The notes: generated by a model from the letters alone, not told the origin. Positions 1 to 6,437 are shown, counted from the stretch's first letter. The stretch is DNA of 10,595 nt from Lachnoclostridium sp. UBA3320 (GCA_002361175.1 DESG01000108.1:1-10595); one strand, 5' to 3'. Numbers and translations: made by a program.

Positions 1-119
1 TTTTTCTTAAGTTCGCGCCTATGATATCCATCCCCCTCCTCCTCTTTATTTTACATAATTCTATCATTTTTCATTATCATAAAATTTAGCAAAAATGCAG
101 TCATGCTTACTCTTGCATG

Positions 120-135
120 TATGCGATATCGCATA
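120..135. promoter_or_regulatory. 16-bp perfect palindrome upstream of signal peptidase gene
   Basis: TATGCGATATCGCATA is a perfect dyad with no loop, so it suits a DNA-binding dimer better than an RNA hairpin. It lies about 80 bp upstream of the putative -10 of the signal peptidase gene. An operator role is inference; one such palindrome by chance in 10 kb is not very improbable. Confidence 0.35.
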
Positions 136-214
136 ATTTATGATAAAAAGCGAATAAAAAAATGTGGAAAAGCTGTTGATTGTGATTTTTGCAGAAGTTT
201 ATGGGAGTTATTTG

Positions 215-223
215 TGGTATTAT
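215..223 (+). promoter_or_regulatory. possible extended -10 promoter for signal peptidase gene
   Basis: TGG-TATTAT fits an extended -10 (TGn plus a 5/6 hexamer). I see no good -35 at 17 bp. The position would give a 5' leader of about 50 nt before the AGGAGG at 265-270. AT-rich background makes this tentative. Confidence 0.35.
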
Positions 224-278
224 ATATAGGAAGAAACAAAACAGAAGAAAAAGAGAAAAGTGAGAGGAGGATATGGTT

Positions 279-809
279 ATGGATTCGTTTACTAAAAAGA
301 TTTTAGTGGCAGTAGGAATATATGTTGCTTTTGCAGTTATATTAATAATTTTGTTTCAAACGAAATTTATGTTAAGTTTAGTTCCATCAGGCAGCATGGA
401 AGGAACGATAATGTCAAATAGTGTTGTTTTTTCAACGAGGTATGATGTTGAAAAGGAAGATTTAGAGAGGTATGATATTTTAACATTTGTAGCACCTGAT
501 GATCCTGATATAACATATATAAAACGATTGATTGGTCTACCTGGGGAGACTATCGAGGTGAAAGATGGTAAAGTGTATGCTGATGGAGTGGAACTGGATG
601 ATTCGTTTATAAAGGATTCCCAGAATCAGGTAGGGGATGGGGTGTACGAAGTCCCAGAAGGATGTTACTTTTTTATGGGTGACAACAGAAACAATTCTAA
701 AGACAGCAGATTTTGGGAAAATCCATATGTTCCGATTGATGACATCCAAGCTAAGGCAAAATGTATTTTGTTTCCATTATCTGATATAGGTTCACTGTGT
801 TATAACTAA
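279..809 (+). CDS. lepB: type I signal peptidase (leader peptidase, S26 family)
   Basis: Membrane-bound Ser/Lys protease that removes signal peptides from exported proteins, acting on the outer face of the membrane. The 176-residue product has an N-terminal membrane segment (about residues 8-27), then the family boxes: PSGSM with catalytic Ser39, YIKRLIGLPGE with catalytic Lys82 followed by Arg83, and GDNRNNSKDSR (about 134-144) near the C-terminus. Length fits the short Gram-positive Sip type. Start: AGGAGG at 265-270 is 8 nt from the ATG at 279 but only 2 nt from the ATG at 273, so 279 is preferred (273 would add Met-Val). The residues after SM are EGT where SMxPT is usual, a change next to the active site that could shift specificity. 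Single-gene transcript, ended by the hairpin at 824-871. Family assignment is firm; the symbol is generic, since sipS-type names are used equally. Confidence 0.93.
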   Translation: MDSFTKKILVAVGIYVAFAVILIILFQTKFMLSLVPSGSMEGTIMSNSVVFSTRYDVEKEDLERYDILTFVAPDDPDITYIKRLIGLPGETIEVKDGKVYADGVELDDSFIKDSQNQVGDGVYEVPEGCYFFMGDNRNNSKDSRFWENPYVPIDDIQAKAKCILFPLSDIGSLCYN

Positions 810-823
810 AATTTTCAAGAAAC

Positions 824-871
824 AGGAGTGGGGTTATGCTATATGACATACCATCCCTCCTCTTCTTTTTT
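824..871 (+). terminator. intrinsic terminator of the signal peptidase gene
   Basis: The arm beginning AGGAGTGGGG (824-838) pairs with 847-861 ending CCCTCCT: about 13 pairs with single-base bulges at 829 and 835 and an AT bulge at 853-854, loop 839-846. A CTTCTTTTTT tract follows. It starts 15 nt after the stop codon. Confidence 0.8.
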
Positions 872-1115
872 GTTCATTTTTCTTTGATTTTTCTTTTGTT
901 TTTTGGAAAATATTATTTTTTGTAAACTGACATGAATGTAAACCAGTAGACATGCAGATTTGTAAACATTCAGACTAATAGAATTGTAATCCTGTTTACT
1001 GGTAGTTTTGCAGACAGGTGATTTTGAATACATGTCTACATATAGTCTTGTATATATGTTCATAATTGTTGTAAAAATGTAAGAATAGTGTCCTGCTGCC
1101 TCTCAATTCTTCTTT
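872..1115. repeat. intergenic region with direct and inverted short repeats
   Basis: No gene seen. TGTAAAC occurs three times (921-927, 937-943, 961-967), the first two each followed by ACATG. GTAGACATG at 946-954 is perfectly matched by CATGTCTAC at 1031-1039, and GTAAAC(c)AG at 938-946 pairs with CTGTTTAC at 992-999. The pairings overlap, so both cannot form at once. This could be a small RNA or a regulatory region; function unknown. Confidence 0.35.
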
Positions 1116-1754
1116 CTATTCTTTCATTAGTTCTTCACAGAACAAAACCAACAAAATTTCATCTAATTCAAATAATCTGGCTGCCTGATATAGCAGTTCT
1201 GTCTTATCCTCTTCCTTTTTTTCAGGAGATATTTCAACTATTTTTGTTAGACACTTCTTCAACTCCTCCTCCAGTTTTTCTGTCTTCATTGTTCCAAATT
1301 TATATTGGTATTCCTTTTCAAACTTCTTATTTTCCCTAATATAATCACTATATGCAGGATCAAATTCTGATATATAAAATTCACAGAAATCTGCATATGC
1401 ATCGAACCTTGTATCCAAGTTGCCATGGAATATGTTTGGAATCAATTTTAGCATGACATCGGCGAAGTACTGCATTTTTGGACCAGAACTAACAGGTCCT
1501 GCTGCCAGAACATCACTGTATTTATTTCGGAAATTTTCCTCTAACTCATTTTTCATATTTTTCCAAAATTCTATCTGCTGTTCAGGTTCTATGTCTGCAT
1601 CATCTACATCAATACTGCTGCCATCTTTTCGTGGATTTAGCATTTCTTGACATCCTGTGTCTGCTTTTTCTGTTACTATTTGTGCTTTTTTCTTGCTTTG
1701 ATTAACTTTCTCCTTCCTTTTCTTTCTTTTTTCAAATGGAATTAAATTTCCCAT
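1116..1754 (-). CDS. hypothetical protein, 212 residues, highly charged
   Basis: I do not recognise this protein. It opens with a strongly basic stretch (residues about 9-24, mostly Lys and Arg), followed by an acidic segment around residues 48-58 and a mainly alpha-helical body rich in Glu, Lys and aromatic residues. The last third (about 155-212) is Lys/Glu-rich and amphipathic, with coiled-coil character, ending in a hydrophobic-acidic helix. No signal peptide, membrane segment or metal motif is seen, so it is probably cytoplasmic. The start is well supported: on the minus strand AGGAGGAGGA (1758-1767) ends 3-4 nt before ATG at 1754. A TATAAT hexamer reads on the minus strand at 1806-1801, without a clear -35. 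The gene is separate from its upstream minus-strand neighbour by about 190 bp. The codon pattern and RBS make it a real gene; function unknown. Confidence 0.75.
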   Translation of the reverse strand: MGNLIPFEKRKKRKEKVNQSKKKAQIVTEKADTGCQEMLNPRKDGSSIDVDDADIEPEQQIEFWKNMKNELEENFRNKYSDVLAAGPVSSGPKMQYFADVMLKLIPNIFHGNLDTRFDAYADFCEFYISEFDPAYSDYIRENKKFEKEYQYKFGTMKTEKLEEELKKCLTKIVEISPEKKEEDKTELLYQAARLFELDEILLVLFCEELMKE

Positions 1755-1948
1755 ATATCCTCCTCCTTTTACAATAATTTTTCTGCTGATTTTTTTATTT
1801 ATTATAACAGAACTATTGCTAGATTGGATTTTAGGGAAATAGGTAGGAAGGGGGTTCTTTCTTTGGATTTTGGATCTGTGAATACACTTATGTTGTGAAT
1901 TTTAAAACCATTTACTGGATGTATATTTTTGGTATAGATTTGATTTTT

Positions 1949-2818
1949 TTAATATTGAGAATATAGTATTTGTTGGAAGTCATAAATACTTTTTTGATTG
2001 TTTTGGAGTTGATAGGAGATGTAAATTATAGAGAAGAAGATTGTATAATGTAAGCTATTCATCCTATGGAAAAGCCTGCAGTATTCTGTGTCAGAGCCAG
2101 CAATCTCAAATAAACATTTCTGTACAATATAGGATTTCTGGTTTCTAAGGGCTGCCCCATACATTGAGCTTCCAAATGAACCCTTAAATGCAAGTTTATT
2201 CATTACAACTTCTGAAAATTCGTACAGTTTTTCGACTGCATTATCAAAATTATCATCACTTAATTTGTGTAACATGGTTGTTGCATGTGCAGCATTTTGT
2301 CTCCCAGTCCTGAATACATCCATAACATATTCCTGTTTTTCAAGAAGTATATCATTCCTGCTTTCCATCAAATCGGAATGTCTTAATGCCATTGTTAATG
2401 ATCCTTTTACTAATTTTCCATTTGATACAAGAAGTTCCTTTGTATCTTCACCATTTATAAATCTAAATACATGGACTTTTTGCTTGCCTTCTCCAAAAAA
2501 GATATTGTTAAGTTCAGCATACATTTCCTCTTCTAAAATTTCATCCAGTGAATAGCCAGAAGATAATATACTGTCAAGTTTTATGTAAATATCTTTCCCA
2601 TTATCATTACTTGGTTTTACATTTCCAAGTATTTTATCCATTGCTTTTTTATACTCATCTGTAAAATCTGCAATATATCCAGAAATCGTCCTTTCTGACT
2701 TAGTAAGCATATACTTGTTTTCATCAAAAGCAATTTTACCATCTAAAACAGCAGTTTCTACTTCTGTTTTTGTTTTTCCATTCAGTTTATCCTGAATGAA
2801 CCTTATGTTTTGCAACAT
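1949..2818 (-). CDS. hypothetical protein, 289 residues
   Basis: No family recognised. The longer reading frame opens at 2851, but that ATG has no good ribosome binding site; AAAGGAGG lies 8 nt before the ATG at 2818, so translation most likely starts there (MLQNIRFIQDKL). Residues about 1-200 are soluble, charged and helical, with an acidic stretch LDEILEEEMY and a conserved-looking segment around GRQNAAHATTMLHKLSDDNF. No signal peptide or metal motif. The last 40 or so residues (after EYCRLFHRM) switch to hydrophobic and aromatic residues followed by Gln/Asn/Tyr, unlike the rest; this may be a frameshifted or run-on C-terminus, or a membrane-associating tail. A perfect-consensus promoter about 115 bp upstream (2932-2961) with an inverted repeat in its spacer suggests strong, repressible expression. 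Real gene; function unknown. Confidence 0.72.
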   Translation of the reverse strand: MLQNIRFIQDKLNGKTKTEVETAVLDGKIAFDENKYMLTKSERTISGYIADFTDEYKKAMDKILGNVKPSNDNGKDIYIKLDSILSSGYSLDEILEEEMYAELNNIFFGEGKQKVHVFRFINGEDTKELLVSNGKLVKGSLTMALRHSDLMESRNDILLEKQEYVMDVFRTGRQNAAHATTMLHKLSDDNFDNAVEKLYEFSEVVMNKLAFKGSFGSSMYGAALRNQKSYIVQKCLFEIAGSDTEYCRLFHRMNSLHYTIFFSIIYISYQLQNNQKSIYDFQQILYSQY

Positions 2819-2931
2819 ACTTATATCCTCCTTTGATACAGGAATATTCATCCTGTTGTTAATATTATGTTAATGTATCGTTCTATTTCTACTCATACAC
2901 CTTTGCAAGGTCTGACTATAATCATACTAAT

Positions 2932-2961
2932 ATTATACATTTTAACATACTAAAATGTCAA
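2932..2961 (-). promoter_or_regulatory. perfect-consensus sigma-A promoter with embedded operator-like inverted repeat
   Basis: On the minus strand TTGACA (2961-2956) and TATAAT (2937-2932) are both perfect and 18 bp apart. Within and around the spacer, ACATTTTA (2937-2944) and TAAAATGT (2951-2958) form a perfect 8-bp inverted repeat with a 6-bp centre, so a bound repressor would cover both hexamers. It points toward the 289-residue hypothetical gene, with an inferred leader of about 105 nt. The repressor is not identified. Confidence 0.72.
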
Positions 2962-3015
2962 TGATTTTATGATATGATATATAAGTTTTATATTGGTAAA
3001 TTTGATTATCGCACT

Positions 3016-3037
3016 CCCCAATTTATAGAAGTTGGGG
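3016..3037. other. GC-rich hairpin in the divergent intergenic region
   Basis: CCCCAA (3016-3021) pairs with TTGGGG (3032-3037) across a 10-nt loop, unusually GC-rich for this stretch. It lies between divergent genes and has no U-tract, so it is not an obvious terminator for either. It resembles the subterminal hairpins at IS200/IS605 ends, but no transposase remnant is visible. The rest of 2819-3202 holds the minus-strand promoter, a copy of a 14-nt repeat at 3097-3110 and the weak promoter at 3147-3175. Confidence 0.4.
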
Positions 3038-3096
3038 TATTCTGCCTAAATCTTGATAAAACAATACTATCATATTGAAATCAGCCATAATAGAAT

Positions 3097-3110
3097 AAAT
3101 GTCTGATAGC
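3097..3110 (+). repeat. 14-nt dispersed repeat, copy 1 (AAATGTCTGATAGC)
   Basis: Identical to 4137-4150 and one mismatch from 7083-7096. All three copies are in non-coding DNA and in the same orientation. Function unknown. Confidence 0.55.
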
Positions 3111-3146
3111 AAAAAAAAAGAATTTAGGTTAAGGATTTTCTCAATT

Positions 3147-3175
3147 TTTAGATATAAAGTACATTAAGGTACAAT
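3147..3175 (+). promoter_or_regulatory. possible promoter for the two small genes
   Basis: TTTAGA (3147-3152, 4/6) and TACAAT (3170-3175, 5/6) are 17 bp apart, placing a start site near 3182 and a leader of about 20 nt. Sequence context is AT-rich, so moderate confidence only. Confidence 0.4.
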
Positions 3176-3202
3176 ATAGGAAAAGGGAAAGAGAGACAGT
3201 AT

Positions 3203-3607
3203 ATGAATAAGGAAAAAATTATTAATACTTTAGAATCTGACAATGAACTTTCAAGAGCAGGTATTCATTATCCTTTAACACAGAAAAATGTGGGAGATAA
3301 TATAATCTTGTATTTGGAAAGTACATACCTGTATTTGGTTGAAACTGATGGGCATATCACAGAAGAATCATATAAAGATTATCTACAAAAAATCATAATA
3401 TTATATTATTATGGAGATGTAAAAGACTTTCATAAGGCTAATTGCTATCAATTAATAAAGGATAAACAGGAAGGAATACCATGGCATTTGTGTTCATTAA
3501 TGAAATTTGATACAATGGAAGAGGAGAATTTAACTATGATGGTTATTCAAAGGATAGTGTATTCTAATGTACTTAATGATGTAATTGCTTGTATCAAAAA
3601 TAATTAA
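3203..3607 (+). CDS. hypothetical protein, 134 residues, first gene of a two-gene operon
   Basis: Not recognised. The product is a soluble-looking mixed protein, somewhat acidic, with a Tyr-rich centre (LYLESTYLYLVE and IILYYYGDV) and a final helix. There are three Cys but no CxxC pair, and no signal peptide or membrane segment. The ribosome binding site is weak (GGGAAAG/GAGAGA about 7-17 nt before the ATG). The next gene starts 15 nt after the stop, so the two are co-transcribed. Its size and its pairing with a tiny downstream partner are seen in toxin-antitoxin, immunity and phage-type accessory pairs, but nothing in the residues supports any one of these. Coding is likely from length, codon pattern and operon spacing. 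Confidence 0.65.
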   Translation: MNKEKIINTLESDNELSRAGIHYPLTQKNVGDNIILYLESTYLYLVETDGHITEESYKDYLQKIIILYYYGDVKDFHKANCYQLIKDKQEGIPWHLCSLMKFDTMEEENLTMMVIQRIVYSNVLNDVIACIKNN

Positions 3608-3622
3608 AAAGGATGTGGTTTC

Positions 3623-3805
3623 ATGTTTAAAAAAGTTACAAGTTCACATAATTGTAGTTATAGGCAAAGTGTTTCATACAAAGAGGATATGCCATATCAT
3701 GCCCGATTAAAAAAAGTTAAAGCAGATTGTGGAGATATAGAAATTATTGATTTAAAAAATGGATTTTCAAAAGTGATTCCTAAAACTATAAAGTTTATCG
3801 TGTAA
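3623..3805 (+). CDS. small hypothetical protein, 60 residues
   Basis: Not recognised. AAAGGA (3608-3613) sits 9 nt before ATG at 3623, only 15 nt downstream of the previous stop, so it is the second gene of that operon. The N-terminal half is basic and hydrophilic with Ser, His, Tyr and Cys; the second half (DIEIIDLKNGFSKVIPK) looks like two beta strands. Two Cys, no leader-type double-glycine motif, no signal peptide, so neither a RiPP precursor nor a secreted peptide is indicated. A 14-bp hairpin follows 13 bp after the stop. Confidence 0.5.
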   Translation: MFKKVTSSHNCSYRQSVSYKEDMPYHARLKKVKADCGDIEIIDLKNGFSKVIPKTIKFIV

Positions 3806-3817
3806 ATATCCTTGACA

Positions 3818-3853
3818 TGAATTACCTAGCAGCTTCAGATGCTGGGTAATTCA
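3818..3853 (+). other. strong hairpin after the two-gene operon
   Basis: GAATTACCTAGCA (3819-3831) pairs with TGCTGGGTAATTC (3840-3852), extended by T3818-A3853: 14 pairs including one U-G, loop 3832-3839. No U-tract follows, so it may protect the mRNA 3' end or be a processing site, not a classic terminator. A TTGACA hexamer at 3812-3817 overlaps its foot. Confidence 0.6.
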
Positions 3854-4266
3854 CATTCATGATAATTGATATTATGAAAAACCAGAACCTCTCTCCTCCT
3901 CTTCTTTTTTTTCCACTTTTAATCATCTTTTTATTGGTATCTGCATCTGTGATGCCATTACAAATCCATGTATTCTGTTCTAATATTTTTCTGTTAGATT
4001 TTTTGCTCTTATTCCCTGTTTATGGGTATTGTTATTAAGTATCTGCTGAGAAATCTTTGCAACCTAAACCCTGATTAGGGAAAGGCTGACAGCAAGAGAA
4101 AGAAAATAAAAAGAAAGCCACTGAAAAAGGAAGAGGAAATGTCTGATAGCCTTAAAACATATGTCTATAGTTCTGTAATACCCAAAATCCTTAATCACAT
4201 TCATACATGTAGATATCCAGCATTATGAATGTGTTTGCTCTTATATATAAGACTATCCTTTGGTTG
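3854..4266. other. non-coding region upstream of RNA copy 1
   Basis: No gene is supported on either strand. It contains a pyrimidine tract CTCTCCTCCTCTTC followed by eight T (3891-3912), a CCCTGATTAGGG dyad near 4068-4079 and the second 14-nt repeat at 4137-4150. It may hold the promoter of the RNA at 4267-5155, but I cannot place one convincingly. Confidence 0.4.
4137..4150 (+). repeat. 14-nt dispersed repeat, copy 2 (AAATGTCTGATAGC)
   Basis: Exact match to 3097-3110 and one mismatch from 7083-7096, in non-coding DNA just before RNA copy 1. Confidence 0.55.
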
Positions 4267-5155
4267 TGGAAATTTGTTACCATAAGAAAAAAATTCTGAT
4301 AAAAACGAAAGAGAAAGAGGATGTCTTGGCAGTGTTGCTTCCACACAATATAAGAGCCATTGAGTGGATAGTATTCCTATATGTACCATCAGAATGCCTT
4401 TGGCAGCCCCATACAGGAATTTTTGATATCTATGTTTATCTATGTCTTAAATAGAAAACCCCTTATATAAGCCTTCTGGTATGTATAAACAGCATACTGG
4501 AAGATGATATGTCCATTAGGCGTGAAGTATATGGCTGCTGTAAGCTGGTTTGCAACAGATTCAAAAATAATCTGATGCGATAACCAGTTTCTGTCTTATT
4601 AGCCTTCTGAAAGCTTTAAATAAGCATCTTATATTCCATATCATAAAATTATGTATTATATACCCATCCTTATTCTGCCATCCATTCTTATATCCATATA
4701 ATCTTTTCTATCTTCCTGCAATGTATAACCATGTATCTATCCTGCATAAGCATTAATTCCTGCAGTTGCCATATAAGCCATAAGCCTTGCATGTAAGACA
4801 AAGTAATATAATCTATACCCATGTATCTGCAAGAAATATAACTGACCCTGCTGCCTTTTCCAAGTCAGGATACCATGCACCAGAAATAAATAAGAATGGA
4901 TATACCAAGCCAAATAAGATGTCTGCAGAAAGACCTGTGGGCAGGCTAAAAACCATTTATTCTAATTTAAAAAGCCTGCCCACAGGAATACCTATCAATA
5001 TATACAGACAAAAATGAAAGATTTGGCATATTCTAGTGCTGTAGAACAATGTTCTTTCATGCAACTTTTCACTTGGAATAATCTGTAAAAGCTATATATT
5101 ATATGGATTTTAACAATTATATAGAAACCACAAAATTATTCTACAGAGATAGACA
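4267..5155 (+). ncRNA. large structured RNA candidate, copy 1
   Basis: No gene fits, yet the stretch aligns with 8938-10030 and is full of helices. A long-range helix joins 4367-4377 (GATAGTATTCC) to 4985-4996, 11 pairs with one bulged C, closing about 630 nt. Inside are: a hairpin 4393-4398/4416-4421; 4446-4453/4464-4471; a 12-pair hairpin 4473-4484/4492-4503 with three G-U pairs, which fixes the plus strand; a long interrupted hairpin 4545-4587 (CTGGTT/AACCAG outside, GCAACAGATT/AATCTGATGC inside); 4594-4624 (CTTATT/AATAAG); 4786-4791/4828-4833; and a perfect 14-bp hairpin 4934-4947/4973-4986 with a 25-nt loop starting AAAAACC. Downstream a small hairpin (5043-5047/5051-5055) covaries with copy 2. 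The end is placed where similarity to copy 2 fades; a T6 tract at 5179-5184 may terminate it. It resembles ROOL/GOLLD-class RNAs in size and complexity only; class not assigned. Confidence 0.75.
4934..4986 (+). other. perfect 14-bp hairpin in RNA copy 1, covarying with copy 2
   Basis: CCTGTGGGCAGGCT (4934-4947) pairs perfectly with 4973-4986. In copy 2 the same hairpin reads CCTTGGGGCAGGCT: pairs G4937-C4983 and T4938-A4982 become T9814-A9859 and G9815-C9858. Both sides changed together, which indicates selection on an RNA structure. Confidence 0.85.
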
Positions 5156-5613
5156 AATCCAAAACCTAACTCCTCCTCTTTTTTATCCCCCAAAATTGTC
5201 AAATCAATTCATAATATTCCTCCTCTTTCCCTTTTTTTCTTCCAATCTTTTTCTTAAATTCATCTAGCATTTTTTTAGTTAAATGATTTGCATGTTTTGG
5301 TGTCCACCCTTCCAATCCTCCTCTTCCATTCTTCTTTTTCAATACACTCTTCAGTGACTACATTGATATGTATTATCTCTATATCGTTCCTGACATTTTT
5401 CTATTCGCTTTTTTGTTTTGTATGTCCTATTACAAATTTTTTCCATACTTTACATAAAATTTCAAATATTGCATTCTCCTATTTTTTAGTTGTGTTACGA
5501 AAAACAGGAGGGCAATACAGGGACAAACAATATGCATGAGAAATGGAATTTTCTCATGTGTGTTTCTCTCTCCTGTGATTAATGGCACAAATAATCACCA
5601 GGAGGATAAGGAA
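5156..5613. other. pyrimidine-rich intergenic region and 5' leader of the 246-residue gene
   Basis: Three CCTCCTCTT tracts occur at about 5171-5180, 5218-5227 and 5317-5325. No plus-strand gene is convincing. Just before the gene is a nested dyad: ACAGGAG (5504-5510) with CTCCTGT (5570-5576), enclosing CATGAGAAA (5535-5543) with TTTCTCATG (5550-5558). This would form a long leader hairpin about 40 nt upstream of the start codon and may affect transcription or translation. Confidence 0.45.
5199..5478 (-). pseudogene. possible degraded gene remnant on the minus strand
   Basis: One minus frame is open from 5357 to a TGA at 5199-5201 and reads protein-like (for example GLEGWTPKHANHLTKKMLDE) without a start codon of its own. 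An overlapping frame from 5478 to 5275 also reads protein-like (ILCKVWKKFVIGHTK, then NVRNDIEIIHINVVTEE) with one internal TAG at 5401-5403. Only one frame can be real where they overlap, and pyrimidine-rich DNA gives Lys/Glu-rich nonsense on this strand, so confidence is low. No family recognised. Confidence 0.2.
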
Positions 5614-6354
5614 ATGAAAAGAGACACAAACAATATTACTGGGAAAATTTCACCAGTATCACAGCATTTGCCAATTGATGAACTGGGTGTGGGGAATGAT
5701 AGCAAATGGCCAATGCACTTTCCACACAGCAGGATTGGACATTATTTTAGTCATGAAGGGAAAATATGTAATGGATTTGATGGTGTTGCATATCACATCA
5801 CCAATGATCCTGAAAGAGGCAATCCAACGAAGCTTCCGAAAGAGGTAGAAATATGTATTACACCATACAAAAATGGCAACCCTGCTGCTTCCTGCAATGT
5901 AAAGTATGATGTGGAAACAGGCAGGATTAGGAGTTTTGATGTGGAAAACAAAAATGCTGGTATTCCAGAAGAACATACAGATGAAGAAGAACTGAAGGCA
6001 TTTACTGAATACATGATAGGTATTTTTGCAAAGCTTGCACATAGAGAATGGTTGAAAACAGAATCAAGAAAATTAAAGGTAGATGCTACAGGGTACAGCA
6101 AATCTGCCAAGAAAAAGAAAGGTGTTTCTGGTAACAATGATAGTATTGATATTGAATCTGGAAAAAAATCCCCAAAACAGAAAAATAATCCCCAAAATTC
6201 TGGTGTATCTCTAAAAAACAAGATATCAGAAAAATTTTACAAGCCAAGAAAAAGCAAAAAGGACACATGGGTCCGCCATGGATACTATAGGATTGATGGA
6301 GTGTATATCAAATCATGTATTTGTCATGCACATAATGATTATGTGATAGCATAA
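5614..6354 (+). CDS. hypothetical protein, 246 residues
   Basis: Not recognised. The frame is open from 5536, but AGGAGG (5600-5605) lies 8 nt before the ATG at 5614, which is therefore chosen as start (MKRDTNNITGK). Residues about 15-145 look like a folded domain: a His/Gly-rich opening (WPMHFPHSRIGHYFSHEG), strands such as EVEICITPYKNG and a helix ending around AHREWLK. Residues about 150-215 are a low-complexity Lys/Ser/Asn linker, probably disordered. A short C-terminal piece (WVRHGYYRIDGVYIKSC) carries two Cys and two His close together, which could bind metal, though spacing fits no known motif. No signal peptide or membrane segment. Single-gene transcript ended by the hairpin at 6402-6436, and convergent with the SprT-like gene. 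A nested hairpin sits in its leader. Confidence 0.75.
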   Translation: MKRDTNNITGKISPVSQHLPIDELGVGNDSKWPMHFPHSRIGHYFSHEGKICNGFDGVAYHITNDPERGNPTKLPKEVEICITPYKNGNPAASCNVKYDVETGRIRSFDVENKNAGIPEEHTDEEELKAFTEYMIGIFAKLAHREWLKTESRKLKVDATGYSKSAKKKKGVSGNNDSIDIESGKKSPKQKNNPQNSGVSLKNKISEKFYKPRKSKKDTWVRHGYYRIDGVYIKSCICHAHNDYVIA

Positions 6355-6401
6355 TTACAAAAAGTAGTAACAAAACGAAATAGTTTGTCCACAATATCAA
6401 G

Positions 6402-6436
6402 AAAACCAGTAACCTGAGTTGTTGCTGGTTTTTTTT
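6402..6436 (+). terminator. intrinsic terminator between convergent genes
   Basis: ACCAGTAAC (6405-6413) pairs with GTTGCTGGT (6421-6429), nine pairs with one U-G, extended by A-T pairs, and is followed by a run of T to 6436. It ends the 246-residue gene. On the minus strand the same stem has one C-A mismatch and a TTTTC tail, so it could partly serve the SprT-like gene as well, whose stop codon is 2 nt away. Confidence 0.85.
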
Positions 6437-6437
6437 G

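Noticed and set aside
103..306. 67-residue plus-strand frame before the signal peptidase gene
   Set aside because: It overlaps the real gene, has no ribosome binding site and covers the palindrome and the putative promoter; composition is Lys/Arg/Ile noise of AT-rich DNA.
3812..3840. TTGACA as a -35 for transcription toward RNA copy 1
   Set aside because: At 17 bp the -10 would be TCAGAT (3/6), and the hexamer overlaps the foot of a hairpin; not enough for a promoter call.
4260..5017. Short open frames on both strands across RNA copy 1
   Set aside because: None has a ribosome binding site with proper spacing, none is kept in frame in copy 2, and the conserved features are base-paired structures.
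5288..5539. 83-residue plus-strand hydrophobic frame
   Set aside because: No ribosome binding site; Phe/Leu/Ser richness is the expected product of a pyrimidine-rich strand.
5659..6268. Three minus-strand frames opposite the 246-residue gene
   Set aside because: Antisense shadows of the plus-strand gene; Phe/Cys/Ser-rich and without ribosome binding sites.
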